Notes under the pieces: generated by a model
What the model was told of the DNA's origin: nothing
Database searches by the model: none
The model's input: only the letters and a program-made list of their open reading frames with translations
NCBI GenBank assembly: GCA_913041805.1
Contig: CAJWIZ010000014.1
Location: 1 to 10,791, forward strand
Source of the DNA: an uncultured Prochlorococcus sp.
GTDB taxonomy: Bacteria > Cyanobacteriota > Cyanobacteriia > PCC-6307 > Cyanobiaceae
Direction of reading: 5' to 3'
Length of the DNA: 10,791 nucleotides
Part shown: positions 1 through 9,678 of the stretch, piece by piece
How the letters are laid out: the number at the start of each line of letters is the position of its first letter
How positions within the stretch are numbered: the stretch's first letter is position 1
Made by a program: the position numbers and the translations under genes

Positions 1-47
1 GCTCCGGAACCCGCCAATGTAACTATGCCAATAATGTTTTGATGGAT

Positions 48-899
48 TTAATTTTGGGGCTTTCTATGTAAAAGTGACAACCATAGCTCCTTTGCATCAG
101 AACATATCTGAAGAGATTGATCATTTACTTGTTTGATTGATTTACAACTAAGACTATTGATTAAAAACCATTCATCTTCTGGATATGGATCTCTAGAGAT
201 ATTTGCTTCCTTGATTAGTCCAGCATCTAATCCTTGCTGTCTCATGATCCCTGGCAAGCAGCCACTTTCTAAAGGTGGAGTTAGTAATTGATCCTTACGC
301 TTAACTAATAGGTTTGCTGTTGAGCTACAACATAATTTACCATTTGTACTCAACAATAATGCTTCATCGTATCCGGATTGAATGGCTTCATGCTTTGCTT
401 GTATTGATTGTCCGTATGCAAATGTTTTGCATTGACTTAGTAAACTGCAGGCATTACGTTTTTCATGACGACTAATTAGTGTCGATACCTTAGAGAAGGA
501 AGGCTCTATTTGATTAATCTCTAGCCAAAAACGATGATCTGTTGTTTGACTATGACCTGTTTGGATTTGAATCCCTCGTAAAAAATTGTCACCTCTACTC
601 CAATTTAGTCTTAATGCACCAAGACCTTTATGGAGTCTGCTGCGTTCAATTGCTTCATCGATTAGAGGCTTTAACCACTTTTTTGAAGGAGGAGATGCCA
701 TATGCAAGATAGATGCACTTTTCTGCCAACGATTTAGATGCTTTGTCAGTAGTTGAGGCTGGTTTTTGTAAATTAAAATGGTTTCGAAAATTCCGTCTCC
801 AAGATTTAGGCCGCGATCACTAATTGGAATTGATATTTCATTAGTTGTTCCCCAATGCCCATTCATCCAGCAGATGTTTTCTTTTAATTTGTTTTTCAT
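48..899 (-). CDS. pabC: Aminodeoxychorismate lyase-like class IV aminotransferase
   Basis: This 283-residue protein belongs to the PLP fold-type IV family (branched-chain/D-amino acid aminotransferase and aminodeoxychorismate lyase). Its likely role is release of pyruvate from 4-amino-4-deoxychorismate to give p-aminobenzoate for folate, in the cytosol. Visible motifs are DRGLNLGDGIFET (28-40), the probable PLP lysine K158 in CKTFAYGQ followed by AKHEA, and the C-terminal half signature ending LPGIMRQ (215-221). The start ATG overlaps the pabB stop as ATGA, and pabB is the functional partner, which is the main reason for choosing lyase over a general aminotransferase. An internal ATG at residue 12 is a possible later start. 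One oddity: where the family carries a glutamate that bonds the PLP pyridine nitrogen (G-W-V-T-E-C-C-A-A-N in E. coli PabC, from memory), this protein has G-K-L-C-C-S-S-T-A-N, giving C191 in place of Glu. The family is certain; the exact activity is inferred. Confidence 0.85.
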   Translation of the reverse strand: MKNKLKENICWMNGHWGTTNEISIPISDRGLNLGDGIFETILIYKNQPQLLTKHLNRWQKSASILHMASPPSKKWLKPLIDEAIERSRLHKGLGALRLNWSRGDNFLRGIQIQTGHSQTTDHRFWLEINQIEPSFSKVSTLISRHEKRNACSLLSQCKTFAYGQSIQAKHEAIQSGYDEALLLSTNGKLCCSSTANLLVKRKDQLLTPPLESGCLPGIMRQQGLDAGLIKEANISRDPYPEDEWFLINSLSCKSIKQVNDQSLQICSDAKELWLSLLHRKPQN

Positions 900-2233
900 T
901 GCAATGCCTTTAATAGTGGCATTAGCTTCCAGCTAAGTTCCTGAGCTTCGCTATTTGCATCCGAATCGGCTACGATGCCACATCCCGCATTTGCTCTTAG
1001 TGTTTTCCCTTGGAGCAATATAGAACGAATGAGAATGTTGCTATCAAATGTACCGTTCCAGGTTAAATTGATGAAAGATCCACAATAAGGGCCTCTTGCC
1101 ATTGGTTCTAGCTCATAAAGACGCTGACAAGCTCGTAATTTCGGTGCACCACTTATTGAACCTCCTGGCCATGAGGCTTTGAGTAGATCTAACCATGTAC
1201 TACCTTCTTTTAAAGATCCTTTGACTACTGATGTTAGATGATGAACATGTTGAAAACTTTCTATGCCTACTAATTGAGGAACGTTAATGGAACCTGGTTT
1301 ACATACTCTTCCTAGATCATTACGTAGTAAGTCGACAATCATCACATTTTCTGCTCTGTCTTTTGGGCTACATACAAGATCAACTGCCATAGCAGCATCC
1401 TGCAGTGAGTCTGAATGACGCGGTCTTGTACCTTTTATAGGCCTTGATTCGACTTCCCCAGTAGGTAGAACTTTAAGGAACCGTTCGGGCGATGCAGAGA
1501 TTATCGCTTCGTTATTAGCTTGCCCCGCACCTATGATAATTCCTGAAAAGGGAGCTGGAGAGTAGATTCGAAGTTTGTGATATAGATCAATTGCTAGATT
1601 TTCTTTGTCTAAGGATGTACTGCAGCAGGCTGTGAGGTTTGCTTGAAAGATATCTCCTTTGGCAATTAGGTCTTTGATTTGATCGACATTCTTCTTGAAT
1701 ATAACTTTGTTTGTGTGCCATTGCCATGCATCTAGTGGAATACCCTTGGAGTTCTTTTTTAGAGCTTTGTATTCTTTATTATATTTTGAACTTAGCTTTG
1801 GATTGTTTTTTAACCAGCTTGCAAATTTTTCAAAACGATTTGGATGACATCCCTCTAACCATAGTTGTTGTTTTGTAAGATCGAATTTCAAGACAGGATC
1901 ATGAGACCCTATCCATAGAGTTGCCATACTATCTTCTTTCCATGGGTTGCATGGTTCTAGCCAGGCTGCTGCTTCATAGCTAAGCCAACCAGTCCAGTGA
2001 CCTTGCTTTAAATTTTTTAGAGATTCGAAAGGGTTAGATGCCTTTTTGTTTTCAGGTAGTCCACGACAGCAAATTTGTTCAATTGGATCTACGGCCAATG
2101 TTATCCATTTTCCTTGTGCGCTTCCGTCTCCGTCCAACCAAATGAAGCCAGCTTCCCCCCATGTGTCAATTAATGCCTGGGCTATGACTTCTGGTTCCTG
2201 CCATTTAAATAGCTGCCTAGTAGGTGTGATCAC
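896..2233 (-). CDS. pabB: Aminodeoxychorismate synthase component I
   Basis: This is a 445-residue chorismate-binding enzyme that aminates chorismate to 4-amino-4-deoxychorismate, the first committed step to p-aminobenzoate and folate. The C-terminal catalytic domain is clear: GDIFQANL (193-200), SASPERF (247-253), PIKGTRPR (265-272), [16 protein letters not shown] (294-309), GGSISGAPK (357-365) and [10 protein letters not shown] (416-425). The lysine K267 in PIKGT is diagnostic, because anthranilate synthase TrpE has alanine there (PIAGT), so this is PabB rather than TrpE. No glutaminase (PabA/TrpG) domain is fused, so ammonia must come from a separately encoded subunit. The N-terminal part is shorter and less conserved, as usual in the family. 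The start is GTG at 2231-2233, overlapping the queC stop as GTGA; the 3' end overlaps pabC as ATGA. I see no Shine-Dalgarno sequence, which suits translational coupling. Confidence 0.93.
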   Translation of the reverse strand: MITPTRQLFKWQEPEVIAQALIDTWGEAGFIWLDGDGSAQGKWITLAVDPIEQICCRGLPENKKASNPFESLKNLKQGHWTGWLSYEAAAWLEPCNPWKEDSMATLWIGSHDPVLKFDLTKQQLWLEGCHPNRFEKFASWLKNNPKLSSKYNKEYKALKKNSKGIPLDAWQWHTNKVIFKKNVDQIKDLIAKGDIFQANLTACCSTSLDKENLAIDLYHKLRIYSPAPFSGIIIGAGQANNEAIISASPERFLKVLPTGEVESRPIKGTRPRHSDSLQDAAMAVDLVCSPKDRAENVMIVDLLRNDLGRVCKPGSINVPQLVGIESFQHVHHLTSVVKGSLKEGSTWLDLLKASWPGGSISGAPKLRACQRLYELEPMARGPYCGSFINLTWNGTFDSNILIRSILLQGKTLRANAGCGIVADSDANSEAQELSWKLMPLLKALQ

Positions 2234-2916
2234 AATTGTTTTGTACTGCAGAGGTCTAATCGACCTAGTTTTTGTAATGCCTCATTACGAATGCGACAAC
2301 TATCACAAACGCCACAAGGAATGTCTTTATTGCTATAACAGCTCCATGTTTTTTCTATTGGTATGCCTAATCGGAGTGCTTCTTCTACGATTTGTGTTTT
2401 TTTCCAATGAATAAGAGGAGCCCATAAATGTATTCCATTTCCATCTCTACCAGCTTTGCTAGCGAGGTTGGCCAGATTTTGATAAGCCTTTAAATAATCA
2501 GGCCTACAATCGGGATAACCTGAGTAGTCCATAGCGTTAATACCTAATACGAGTTTGTTCGCTCCACGTGCTTCGGCAAGACTGAGCCCTATAGCAATAA
2601 AGACAGTATTTCTTCCAGGGACATAAGTACTTGGTATTAAGTCCTTAATGACGCCTTCTATTGGTAACTTTTGGTTTAGGTCTGTCAACGAAGATCCTCC
2701 CCAACTACTTAAGTTGATGTTGATAATTTGATGTTCAGTCAGTTCTAAATGTTTTGCTAGTTCAATTGCTGCTTTTAATTCGCGTCGATGTCTTTGTCCG
2801 TAGTCAAAAGATAGTCCTATAACTTCTTCACCAGCCTCTTTTGCCATTGCAGTGGCAGTGGCTGAATCTAGACCTCCTGAAAAAAGAGCAACAGTTGTAT
2901 TTGATTGCTTAGTCAT
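2230..2916 (-). CDS. queC: 7-cyano-7-deazaguanine synthase
   Basis: QueC is an ATP-dependent enzyme that converts 7-carboxy-7-deazaguanine plus ammonia to preQ0, the precursor of queuosine in tRNA. The 228-residue length is normal. It has the N-type ATP-pyrophosphatase loop SGGLDS (13-18), [11 protein letters not shown] (37-47), YVPGRN (98-103), [15 protein letters not shown] (125-139), and a C-terminal zinc site formed by C193, C201, C204 and C207 in the CGVCDSC arrangement. All expected catalytic and metal residues are present. It follows queE, which makes its substrate, after a gap of 6 bases, and its stop overlaps the pabB GTG start. No clear ribosome binding site lies in that 6-base gap, so expression probably depends on translation of queE. 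Confidence 0.97.
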   Translation of the reverse strand: MTKQSNTTVALFSGGLDSATATAMAKEAGEEVIGLSFDYGQRHRRELKAAIELAKHLELTEHQIININLSSWGGSSLTDLNQKLPIEGVIKDLIPSTYVPGRNTVFIAIGLSLAEARGANKLVLGINAMDYSGYPDCRPDYLKAYQNLANLASKAGRDGNGIHLWAPLIHWKKTQIVEEALRLGIPIEKTWSCYSNKDIPCGVCDSCRIRNEALQKLGRLDLCSTKQL

Positions 2917-2922
2917 ATTATT

Positions 2923-3557
2923 TTAAAGGACTTTGAGCCATTTATGTGTTTGCATGCTGAGTCTCCACTTTGGATTGCTTTTTACATATTCATAAGCAAG
3001 TTTCCTTCCTGTTTCGTTGTTCCATCCTGGTTGGAGAAAGAACAATGGACTTTTAAATTTTCTTGTTTTATTAGCTATTTTTTCAGCAAAAGCTAGATCA
3101 TCTTTTTCATGTATAACTACTTTTAATTCTTGGCATGCTTTGATCAGTTGTATACAAGGAGGTGCATGCTTTTTGGGTGAGAGTGTGATCCAATTAGGAT
3201 TGCCGCTAATTTGATCAACCCCACTAGTTTCAAGATGTATTGGAATAGATTTATTTTCTTTTGTAGTGGTTATTTCTCGAATTTTATTGCAAAGGGGATT
3301 CAAGTTGTGATGCAATGGCTCCCCTCCAGTAATCACAACAAATTCAGCGCCGTTTAATCTTGCATTAGCTACAGATCTCGATAGATTTAACACAGTTTCC
3401 TTTGGGAAGTTATCTTCAGACCAGGAATCTTTAGTATCACACCATGAACATCTGACTTTGCAACTAGCCAGTCTGATAAAGAAGGCGCTTCTCCCAGCAT
3501 GGGCTCCTTCTCCTTGTAAGGAGTGAAATTGTTCAACTACAGGAAGTGTTGCTGCCA

Positions 3558-3558
<1 letters not shown>
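2923..3558 (-). CDS. queE: 7-carboxy-7-deazaguanine synthase (radical SAM)
   Basis: QueE is a radical SAM enzyme that contracts the ring of 6-carboxy-5,6,7,8-tetrahydropterin to 7-carboxy-7-deazaguanine, the substrate of QueC next door. At 211 residues it is of usual length. It shows the N-terminal HSLQGEG motif (12-18), the [4Fe-4S]-binding CxxxCxxC triad at C33, C37 and C40 (CKVRCSWCDT), the SAM-binding TGGEP (77-81), ETSG (110-113), SPKKH (127-131) and the C-terminal QTHKWL (203-208). Older annotations often call such proteins NrdG-like activases; the CxxxCxxC motif fits both, but HSLQGEG, QTHKWL and the queC neighbour favour QueE. The start ATG shares one base with the pyrG stop (TAATG), implying coupled translation. 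QueD and FolE, the earlier pathway steps, are not in the window. Confidence 0.95.
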
Positions 3559-5243
<1,685 letters not shown>

Positions 5244-5272
5244 TTAAGGTAGCTCGTACATCTATGAGGCGA

Positions 5273-5310
5273 AGAAATTGCAAATGTTTCTTTGTGACTA
5301 GTCAATTTCT
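5273..5310 (-). promoter_or_regulatory. Candidate pyrG promoter with inverted repeat
   Basis: On the minus strand TTGACT (5305-5300) and TGCAAT (5282-5277) are separated by 17 bases, which would suit a sigma-70 type promoter, although the -10 match is weak. A perfect 8-base inverted repeat, AGAAATTG (5273-5280) and CAATTTCT (5303-5310), overlaps both elements with a 22-base spacer. It could be an operator, a hairpin or chance. A start about 45 bases upstream of the pyrG ATG would follow from this placement. Confidence 0.3.
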
Positions 5311-5355
5311 AGAATTTGATTGAGTGGATCCCGTAAATATCTTATATAGCCATTC

Positions 5356-7197
5356 CTAGTCAGGAACATCATTTTGGATATTTTCTGGATCAATCCAAGT
5401 GCTTGTGATGTGAAGCTCTTTTAATTGATCATTGGATACAGAGGCTGGCGCTTGTGTCATCAAACATCGAGCTTGCTGCGTTTTTGGAAAAGCAATTGTG
5501 TCTCTTATTGACTCTTCCCCTGCAAGCAACATGACAATTCTGTCTATTCCAAACGCTAAACCTCCGTGAGGTGGTGCACCCATTTGTAGTGCATCAATTA
5601 AGAACCCAAATTGTTCCTTCGTATTTTGTGAGCTCAGGCCAATGGTTTTAAGGACTTCTACTTGTAGTTCTGGGTTATGAATACGTAATGATCCTCCACC
5701 AATCTCTAGGCCATTTAGAACCAGATCAAATGCTTGAGCACGTGCCTTAGGTAGCTTTTCTTTCCAATTGATTTTCTTTCCTATATCTTTCATATTGGGA
5801 GAACAGAAGGGATGATGTAAGGCTTCCAGACGTTTTTCATCATCATTGAATTCAAACATAGGAAAATCAACAACCCAAAGAAAATTCCAAGATTCATTTT
5901 TAGGGTTATTTTCTATTAGGCCTAATTGGTTAGCAAGGTATTGTCTAATTCGATCAAGGCATTTATTGACTATCTCAGTTTTACCTGCACCAAAAAGAAT
6001 TAGGTCGCCAGCTTCTGCTTTTGTTTGCTTAATTAAAACTTCTTTCTGATCAGAACTAAGATTATCTTTTATTGCTCCTATAGTGTCAATCTCACCATTT
6101 TCACGAACTCGGATAAAGGCTAGTCCTCCTGCTCCAGCCTTTTGAGCTTCACTAAAAATATCTCCTCCTGGTTTAATTCGCACATTACTAATTGTGTTAT
6201 TTCCATTTTTTACTGTAATACATTTTACTGAGCCACCAGTAGCAATTGCTCCGGAGAAAACTTTGAAACCACTATCTTTAAATTGTTCACTAACTTCAAT
6301 TAGTTCCATCCCAAAACGAGTATCAGGACGATCTGTTCCATACCGTGCCATAGCCTCATCCCATGTAATTCTCGGAAAAGGTATTTTGAGATCAATATTT
6401 TTTACTTTTTTCCAGATTTTTGCTATTAATTTTTCATTTAGCTCAAGAATTTCTTCTTGACTCATGAAACTCATTTCTATATCCAACTGCGTAAACTCTG
6501 GTTGCCTATCTGAACGAAGGTCTTCATCTCTAAAACAACGTGCTATTTGGTAATACTTCTCGAGCCCTCCTACCATCAATAATTGCTTGAATAATTGTGG
6601 AGATTGTGGCAGTGCAAAATATTCACCTCCACATACTCTTGAAGGGACAAGATAATCACGAGCTCCTTCAGGTGTAGAGCGAGTAAGAACGGGAGTTTCT
6701 ACTTCGATGAATCCTTCTTCTTCTAGAAAATTGCGAGCAGTTTTTATGGTTTTATGTCTAAGACGTAGGTTTTCATTCATTCTTCCACGACGAAGATCCA
6801 AGTATCGATAGCGGAGCCTTAGCTCTTCTTTTACAGGCTCTTCATCATGGATTGATACTGTGAATGGCAAATTGCTTTTCACCTGATTAAGGATTTGAAG
6901 CTTGTTTGCTAAGACTTCAATTTCACCGGTCTTCAGCTTGTTGTTGATTGATTCTTCTGGTCGTGACCTAACTTTGCCTGAGATTTGGAGTACTGTTTCA
7001 TTTCTGAGACTTTCAGCGGCAGAAAATAATTCTTTTCCTTGATCTGGATCAACGGTTATTTGGACTGTGCCACTTCTATCTCTTAAATCAATAAAGATCA
7101 CACCACCATGATCACGACACCGGTCAACCCAGCCGCATAGTTGAACATTTGAGTTGATGTGCTGGGTGCGCAGTTCACCACAATTGTTGCTGCGCAT
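5356..7197 (-). CDS. aspS: Aspartyl-tRNA synthetase, bacterial type
   Basis: This class II aminoacyl-tRNA synthetase attaches aspartate to tRNA-Asp. The OB-fold anticodon-binding domain (about 1-110) includes [20 protein letters not shown] (21-40). The catalytic core shows [19 protein letters not shown] (167-185), [11 protein letters not shown] (198-208), motif 2 [18 protein letters not shown] (222-239) and motif 3 [15 protein letters not shown] (546-560). The segment of about 280-420 is the bacterial GAD insertion domain. I chose the ATG at 7197 (613 residues, [10 protein letters not shown]): the frame can be extended to TTG at 7218, but those seven residues add nothing conserved and AspRS proteins usually begin near this point. 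Histidine 30 in RDHGG matches the non-discriminating AspRS signature; discriminating E. coli AspRS has leucine there. The enzyme may therefore also charge tRNA-Asn for amidation by GatCAB. gcvT ends upstream, 69 bases away. Confidence 0.96.
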   Translation of the reverse strand: MRSNNCGELRTQHINSNVQLCGWVDRCRDHGGVIFIDLRDRSGTVQITVDPDQGKELFSAAESLRNETVLQISGKVRSRPEESINNKLKTGEIEVLANKLQILNQVKSNLPFTVSIHDEEPVKEELRLRYRYLDLRRGRMNENLRLRHKTIKTARNFLEEEGFIEVETPVLTRSTPEGARDYLVPSRVCGGEYFALPQSPQLFKQLLMVGGLEKYYQIARCFRDEDLRSDRQPEFTQLDIEMSFMSQEEILELNEKLIAKIWKKVKNIDLKIPFPRITWDEAMARYGTDRPDTRFGMELIEVSEQFKDSGFKVFSGAIATGGSVKCITVKNGNNTISNVRIKPGGDIFSEAQKAGAGGLAFIRVRENGEIDTIGAIKDNLSSDQKEVLIKQTKAEAGDLILFGAGKTEIVNKCLDRIRQYLANQLGLIENNPKNESWNFLWVVDFPMFEFNDDEKRLEALHHPFCSPNMKDIGKKINWKEKLPKARAQAFDLVLNGLEIGGGSLRIHNPELQVEVLKTIGLSSQNTKEQFGFLIDALQMGAPPHGGLAFGIDRIVMLLAGEESIRDTIAFPKTQQARCLMTQAPASVSNDQLKELHITSTWIDPENIQNDVPD

Positions 7198-7266
7198 GAG
7201 GAAGAATTCTTCAGACAAATGAGTTTCCCATAGCAGAGGGTAATTTTGAATTTTTCAAGACAGTTA

Positions 7267-8391
7267 CTAGGTTTGTTGACACCTTCGATAAAAAGGTTTT
7301 TTTACCACTTGGGCCGAATAGTGTTTCCCTCGGATCTCTATTGTCAACTTGTTACCTATTTTGGAATGTTCTAGAGGCACATACGCCAGAGCTATTGCAT
7401 ATCCCAAAGTTGGAGACCAAGTTCCACTCGTAATTTCTCCTATAGGCAAGTTTTGATGAAATACTTTGTAGCCCTTACGAGCGATTGCTCGACCTTCAAG
7501 CTTGAGACTGACTAGTCTTTTCTTGATTCCTTGTTTGGCTTGTTTTTCAAGGATATTTCTTCCTATGAAGTTTGTGGTTATTTCGAGGTGCACAAGCCAG
7601 CCAAGGCCAGCTTCAAAGGGTGTTGTTGTTGAGTCCATATCATTTCCATAAAGGTGCATTCCTGCTTCTAATCGAAGTGTGTCACGTGCACCTAAGCCAC
7701 AAGGAGTTACTCCTTGCTTAACTAGTCCTTGCCAAAGCTCACGTCCAGCACGGGTGGGTAGTAGCAGTTCAAATCCGTCTTCGCCTGTATATCCTGTACG
7801 AGCCATGAAAATGGCAGTTGATTCAGTTTGATTTTTTCCACTTATTTGAATTGTTTGGTGGCCAAAGGGAGGGAGGCTATTTAGGGATTGTTCGCAATAT
7901 TGTTCCAGGAAACCCTGGGCCTTAGGCCCTTGGACAGCCAATAATATTCCATCTTTCTTTGCGTTGAAAATTTCAATATTTTTGTGCTCTAAATTTTTTC
8001 TAAGCCAAGCAATGTCATTTGAATATTCAGCTGCATTGATAACAAGGAGAAGAATTTGTTTATTGTTGTCATTGATGCCCAGGTCATAAATAATTAGATC
8101 ATCAATGATTCCTCCATTTTCATTAAGCAAAACGGTGTAACAAGCTTCTCCAGGTCCAATTCTGTGCAAGTCCGATGGTACGAGAGCTTGCAGTGCATCT
8201 TTTGAGTTTTGCCCTTGTATTTCCACAATGCCCATATGGGAGATATCAAACAAGCCAGCTTTGGTTCTTACTGCTTGATGTTCATTCACAAGCCCTGAAT
8301 ATTGAATTGGCATTTCCCATCCTGCAAAAGGTCCAAAGCGACATTTTGCATTTAGACAAAGGTCAAAGAGAGGTGTACGTTTTAACTCCAT
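7267..8391 (-). CDS. gcvT: Glycine cleavage system T protein (aminomethyltransferase)
   Basis: GcvT releases ammonia from the aminomethyl-lipoyl H protein and passes the one-carbon unit to tetrahydrofolate; in cyanobacteria this is central to handling photorespiratory glycine. The 374-residue protein has the family landmarks in order: FGPFAGWEMPIQY (19-31), GLFDISHMG (46-54), GGIIDDLIIY with the catalytic aspartate pair D97/D98 (93-102), ARTGYTGEDGFELL (197-210), GLGARDTLRLEAGMHLYGND (232-251) and ITSGTWSPTLGYAIALAYV (320-338). Length and motifs are complete. The gcvP and gcvH partners are not in this window. No Shine-Dalgarno sequence precedes the ATG. The upstream 126 bases are shared with a divergent small gene and do not show a recognisable glycine riboswitch. 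Confidence 0.95.
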   Translation of the reverse strand: MELKRTPLFDLCLNAKCRFGPFAGWEMPIQYSGLVNEHQAVRTKAGLFDISHMGIVEIQGQNSKDALQALVPSDLHRIGPGEACYTVLLNENGGIIDDLIIYDLGINDNNKQILLLVINAAEYSNDIAWLRKNLEHKNIEIFNAKKDGILLAVQGPKAQGFLEQYCEQSLNSLPPFGHQTIQISGKNQTESTAIFMARTGYTGEDGFELLLPTRAGRELWQGLVKQGVTPCGLGARDTLRLEAGMHLYGNDMDSTTTPFEAGLGWLVHLEITTNFIGRNILEKQAKQGIKKRLVSLKLEGRAIARKGYKVFHQNLPIGEITSGTWSPTLGYAIALAYVPLEHSKIGNKLTIEIRGKHYSAQVVKKPFYRRCQQT

Positions 8392-8517
8392 TGGTTTATG
8401 CGGTGAATGTTGAGGATTGCTTGTGATTTTTAGAAGCGGAAGGAAAGAAGGAGATTTTCGTTTTCAATGGCTCAATTTGGAAACCGTAACTAAGGTGGGT
8501 TACTTCGGGGATCATGA
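8392..8517. promoter_or_regulatory. Divergent intergenic region, gcvT / cysteine-rich gene
   Basis: This 126-base spacer lies between two divergent starts, so it should hold promoters for both, but I cannot place convincing -35/-10 pairs. It contains a nearly pure purine tract on the plus strand (8432-8454, one C), and a small inverted repeat, GTAAC (8486-8490) and GTTAC (8499-8503), ending 14 bases before the plus-strand ATG. The core of a glycine riboswitch was looked for on both strands and not seen. Confidence 0.4.
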
Positions 8518-8754
8518 ATGTCCACGAAAGAATGTTGCAGAACTTGCCAACACTGTCTTTCCTGCCCAGGTACCTCTGGTGGATTGTGTCGACTTAGGAA
8601 AATAAAAGTTCATCCAGATATTGCAACTTTTGCTGTTTGTCATCATTGGACTAAGAAGACACCCTCTTTGCCAAAACTCGAAGACAAGGCTCCAGATGTG
8701 TCTATAGATAGGCAGCTTGAATTTGGTCGCGCCTTGGTTTCTATTGAGAATTAA
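8518..8754 (+). CDS. Small cysteine-rich protein of unknown function
   Basis: This 78-residue protein is not one I can assign to a named family. Seven cysteines (6, 7, 10, 13, 16, 24, 41) and histidines 12, 32, 42 and 43 are concentrated in the first 43 residues, with an evenly spaced C7-x2-C10-x2-C13-x2-C16-P run and a later CHHW (41-44). This suggests binding of zinc or an iron-sulfur cluster; that is inference. The second half (about 45-78) is hydrophilic, with no membrane segment or signal peptide. The ATG at 8518 is the earliest possible start, because an in-frame TGA occupies 8515-8517. GGGG at 8507-8510 is the only SD-like sequence. It is the only plus-strand gene here, convergent with speB (24-base gap) and divergent from gcvT. 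Overlapping frames on both strands are also open, which is the main reason for doubt, but this frame has the most protein-like composition. Confidence 0.7.
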   Translation: MSTKECCRTCQHCLSCPGTSGGLCRLRKIKVHPDIATFAVCHHWTKKTPSLPKLEDKAPDVSIDRQLEFGRALVSIEN

Positions 8755-8778
8755 AGGAGTCCCAATCATTGAATTGTT

Positions 8779-9678
8779 CTAATCAGAGGCGTTTAGGAGC
8801 ATTAACAGACTTCTGGTTATCTTGGCAGCCAAAATGGTACTAATTCCAGAAGAATCTAATTGGGGTGATAATTCCACTATGTCTGCAGCCATAAGTTGAT
8901 GGTGTTTGAGTACATCAATTACTGATGCAAAGTCGTCCCATAGGAACCCACCAGGTTCTGGAGTTCCAGTTCCTGGCATAACACTAGGATCAAACCAATC
9001 AACATCAACTGTGAGATATATCGGCTTGCCTAAGTGAGGTTTCATTGCTTTTTCTAAAGCAGTGGCTGGATGACCCTGTTTATGTGAAATGAGTCTTTTG
9101 TGGGCTCTAAGCTCTTTGAATTCATTAAAAGTTCCACTTCTAATTGCTAATTGAAAAATTTGTTTGCTGGGAAGTACTTCTAAACAACGTCGCATGGTGC
9201 ATGCATGATTATGGTTGCTGCCTAACCATTCTTGGCGTAGATCAGCATGAGCATCAAGTTGAACAAGAATTAAATCTGGCTGTGCATTAGCTATAGCCGC
9301 TACTGCTCCTGAAGTGATTGAGTGTTCTCCACCAAGGATTAAAGGTTTTAGGCCTAATACTTGTAATTTTTTAGTGGCTTGGTTGACTGCATTGATGACT
9401 GGTTCTGGGGCTCCATACGGAATTTCTAGAGATCCAAAGTCAGCAAATTCAATTTCCTCAAGATCAAAATTTAATTGTGGGCAAAAAGTTTCAAGGCCAT
9501 TGCTAAATTCTCTAATAGCTGAGGGGCCAAATCGACTACCTGGCCTGAATGAGGTTGTTCCGTCGTATGGAACACCAAATATTCCTACTTTGCATCCTTC
9601 AGGTGAGCGTTTTGCTCCCATGAAAATAGCTCCTTCATTGTTGAAAGAGATATTGTTTACCCTGGAAGAAAAACTCAT
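8779..9678 (-). CDS. speB: Agmatinase / ureohydrolase family protein
   Basis: This is a 299-residue member of the arginase/agmatinase family, a binuclear-metal hydrolase. Next to speE the most likely reaction is agmatine to putrescine plus urea. All six expected metal ligands are visible: H119 in GGEHS (116-120), D142, H144 and D146 in DAHAD (142-146), and D225 and D227 in DVDWFDPS (225-232). Other family segments are [17 protein letters not shown] (36-52), [10 protein letters not shown] (235-244) and [15 protein letters not shown] (265-279). The start ATG overlaps the speE stop (ATGA), so the two are probably cotranscribed, and the product of SpeB is the substrate of SpeE. The family also contains arginase, guanidinobutyrase and the cyanobacterial guanidine hydrolase, and sequence motifs alone do not fully separate these. 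The absence of a long N-terminal extension and the speE coupling favour agmatinase. Confidence 0.9.
   Translation of the reverse strand: MSFSSRVNNISFNNEGAIFMGAKRSPEGCKVGIFGVPYDGTTSFRPGSRFGPSAIREFSNGLETFCPQLNFDLEEIEFADFGSLEIPYGAPEPVINAVNQATKKLQVLGLKPLILGGEHSITSGAVAAIANAQPDLILVQLDAHADLRQEWLGSNHNHACTMRRCLEVLPSKQIFQLAIRSGTFNEFKELRAHKRLISHKQGHPATALEKAMKPHLGKPIYLTVDVDWFDPSVMPGTGTPEPGGFLWDDFASVIDVLKHHQLMAADIVELSPQLDSSGISTILAAKITRSLLMLLNASD

Noticed and set aside
1..47. Possible plus-strand protein tail ending in TGA at 40-42 (APEPANVTMPIMF) or another gene downstream of pabC
   Set aside because: Thirteen codons at a window edge are too few to judge; the third plus frame is also open, and no start codon with good context is seen on the minus strand.
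2046..2414. Plus-strand 122-codon frame with a hydrophobic C-terminus
   Set aside because: It lies entirely opposite pabB and queC, both certain; the hydrophobic end is a by-product of the complementary strand.
7201..7212. 12-base palindrome GAAGAATTCTTC just before the aspS ATG
   Set aside because: Similar EcoRI-centred palindromes are expected by chance in AT-rich DNA; there is no promoter context, and it would lie within the leader.
7198..7218. TTG start extending AspRS by seven residues
   Set aside because: The added residues are not like AspRS N-termini, and ATG at 7197 fits the family start better.
8392..8517. Glycine riboswitch upstream of gcvT
   Set aside because: Conserved core segments of the aptamer could not be found on either strand, and the spacer is short for a tandem aptamer.
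8417..8605. Plus-strand 62-codon frame starting with TTG and overlapping the cysteine-rich gene
   Set aside because: It has a TTG start with no ribosome site and no recognisable features, and it overlaps the better supported frame at 8518-8754.
8512..8769. Minus-strand 85-codon frame opposite the cysteine-rich gene
   Set aside because: The composition is not protein-like and it is antisense to a better candidate; treated as a shadow.
8755..8778. Bidirectional terminator between the cysteine-rich gene and speB
   Set aside because: The 24-base gap has no convincing stem-loop or T-run.
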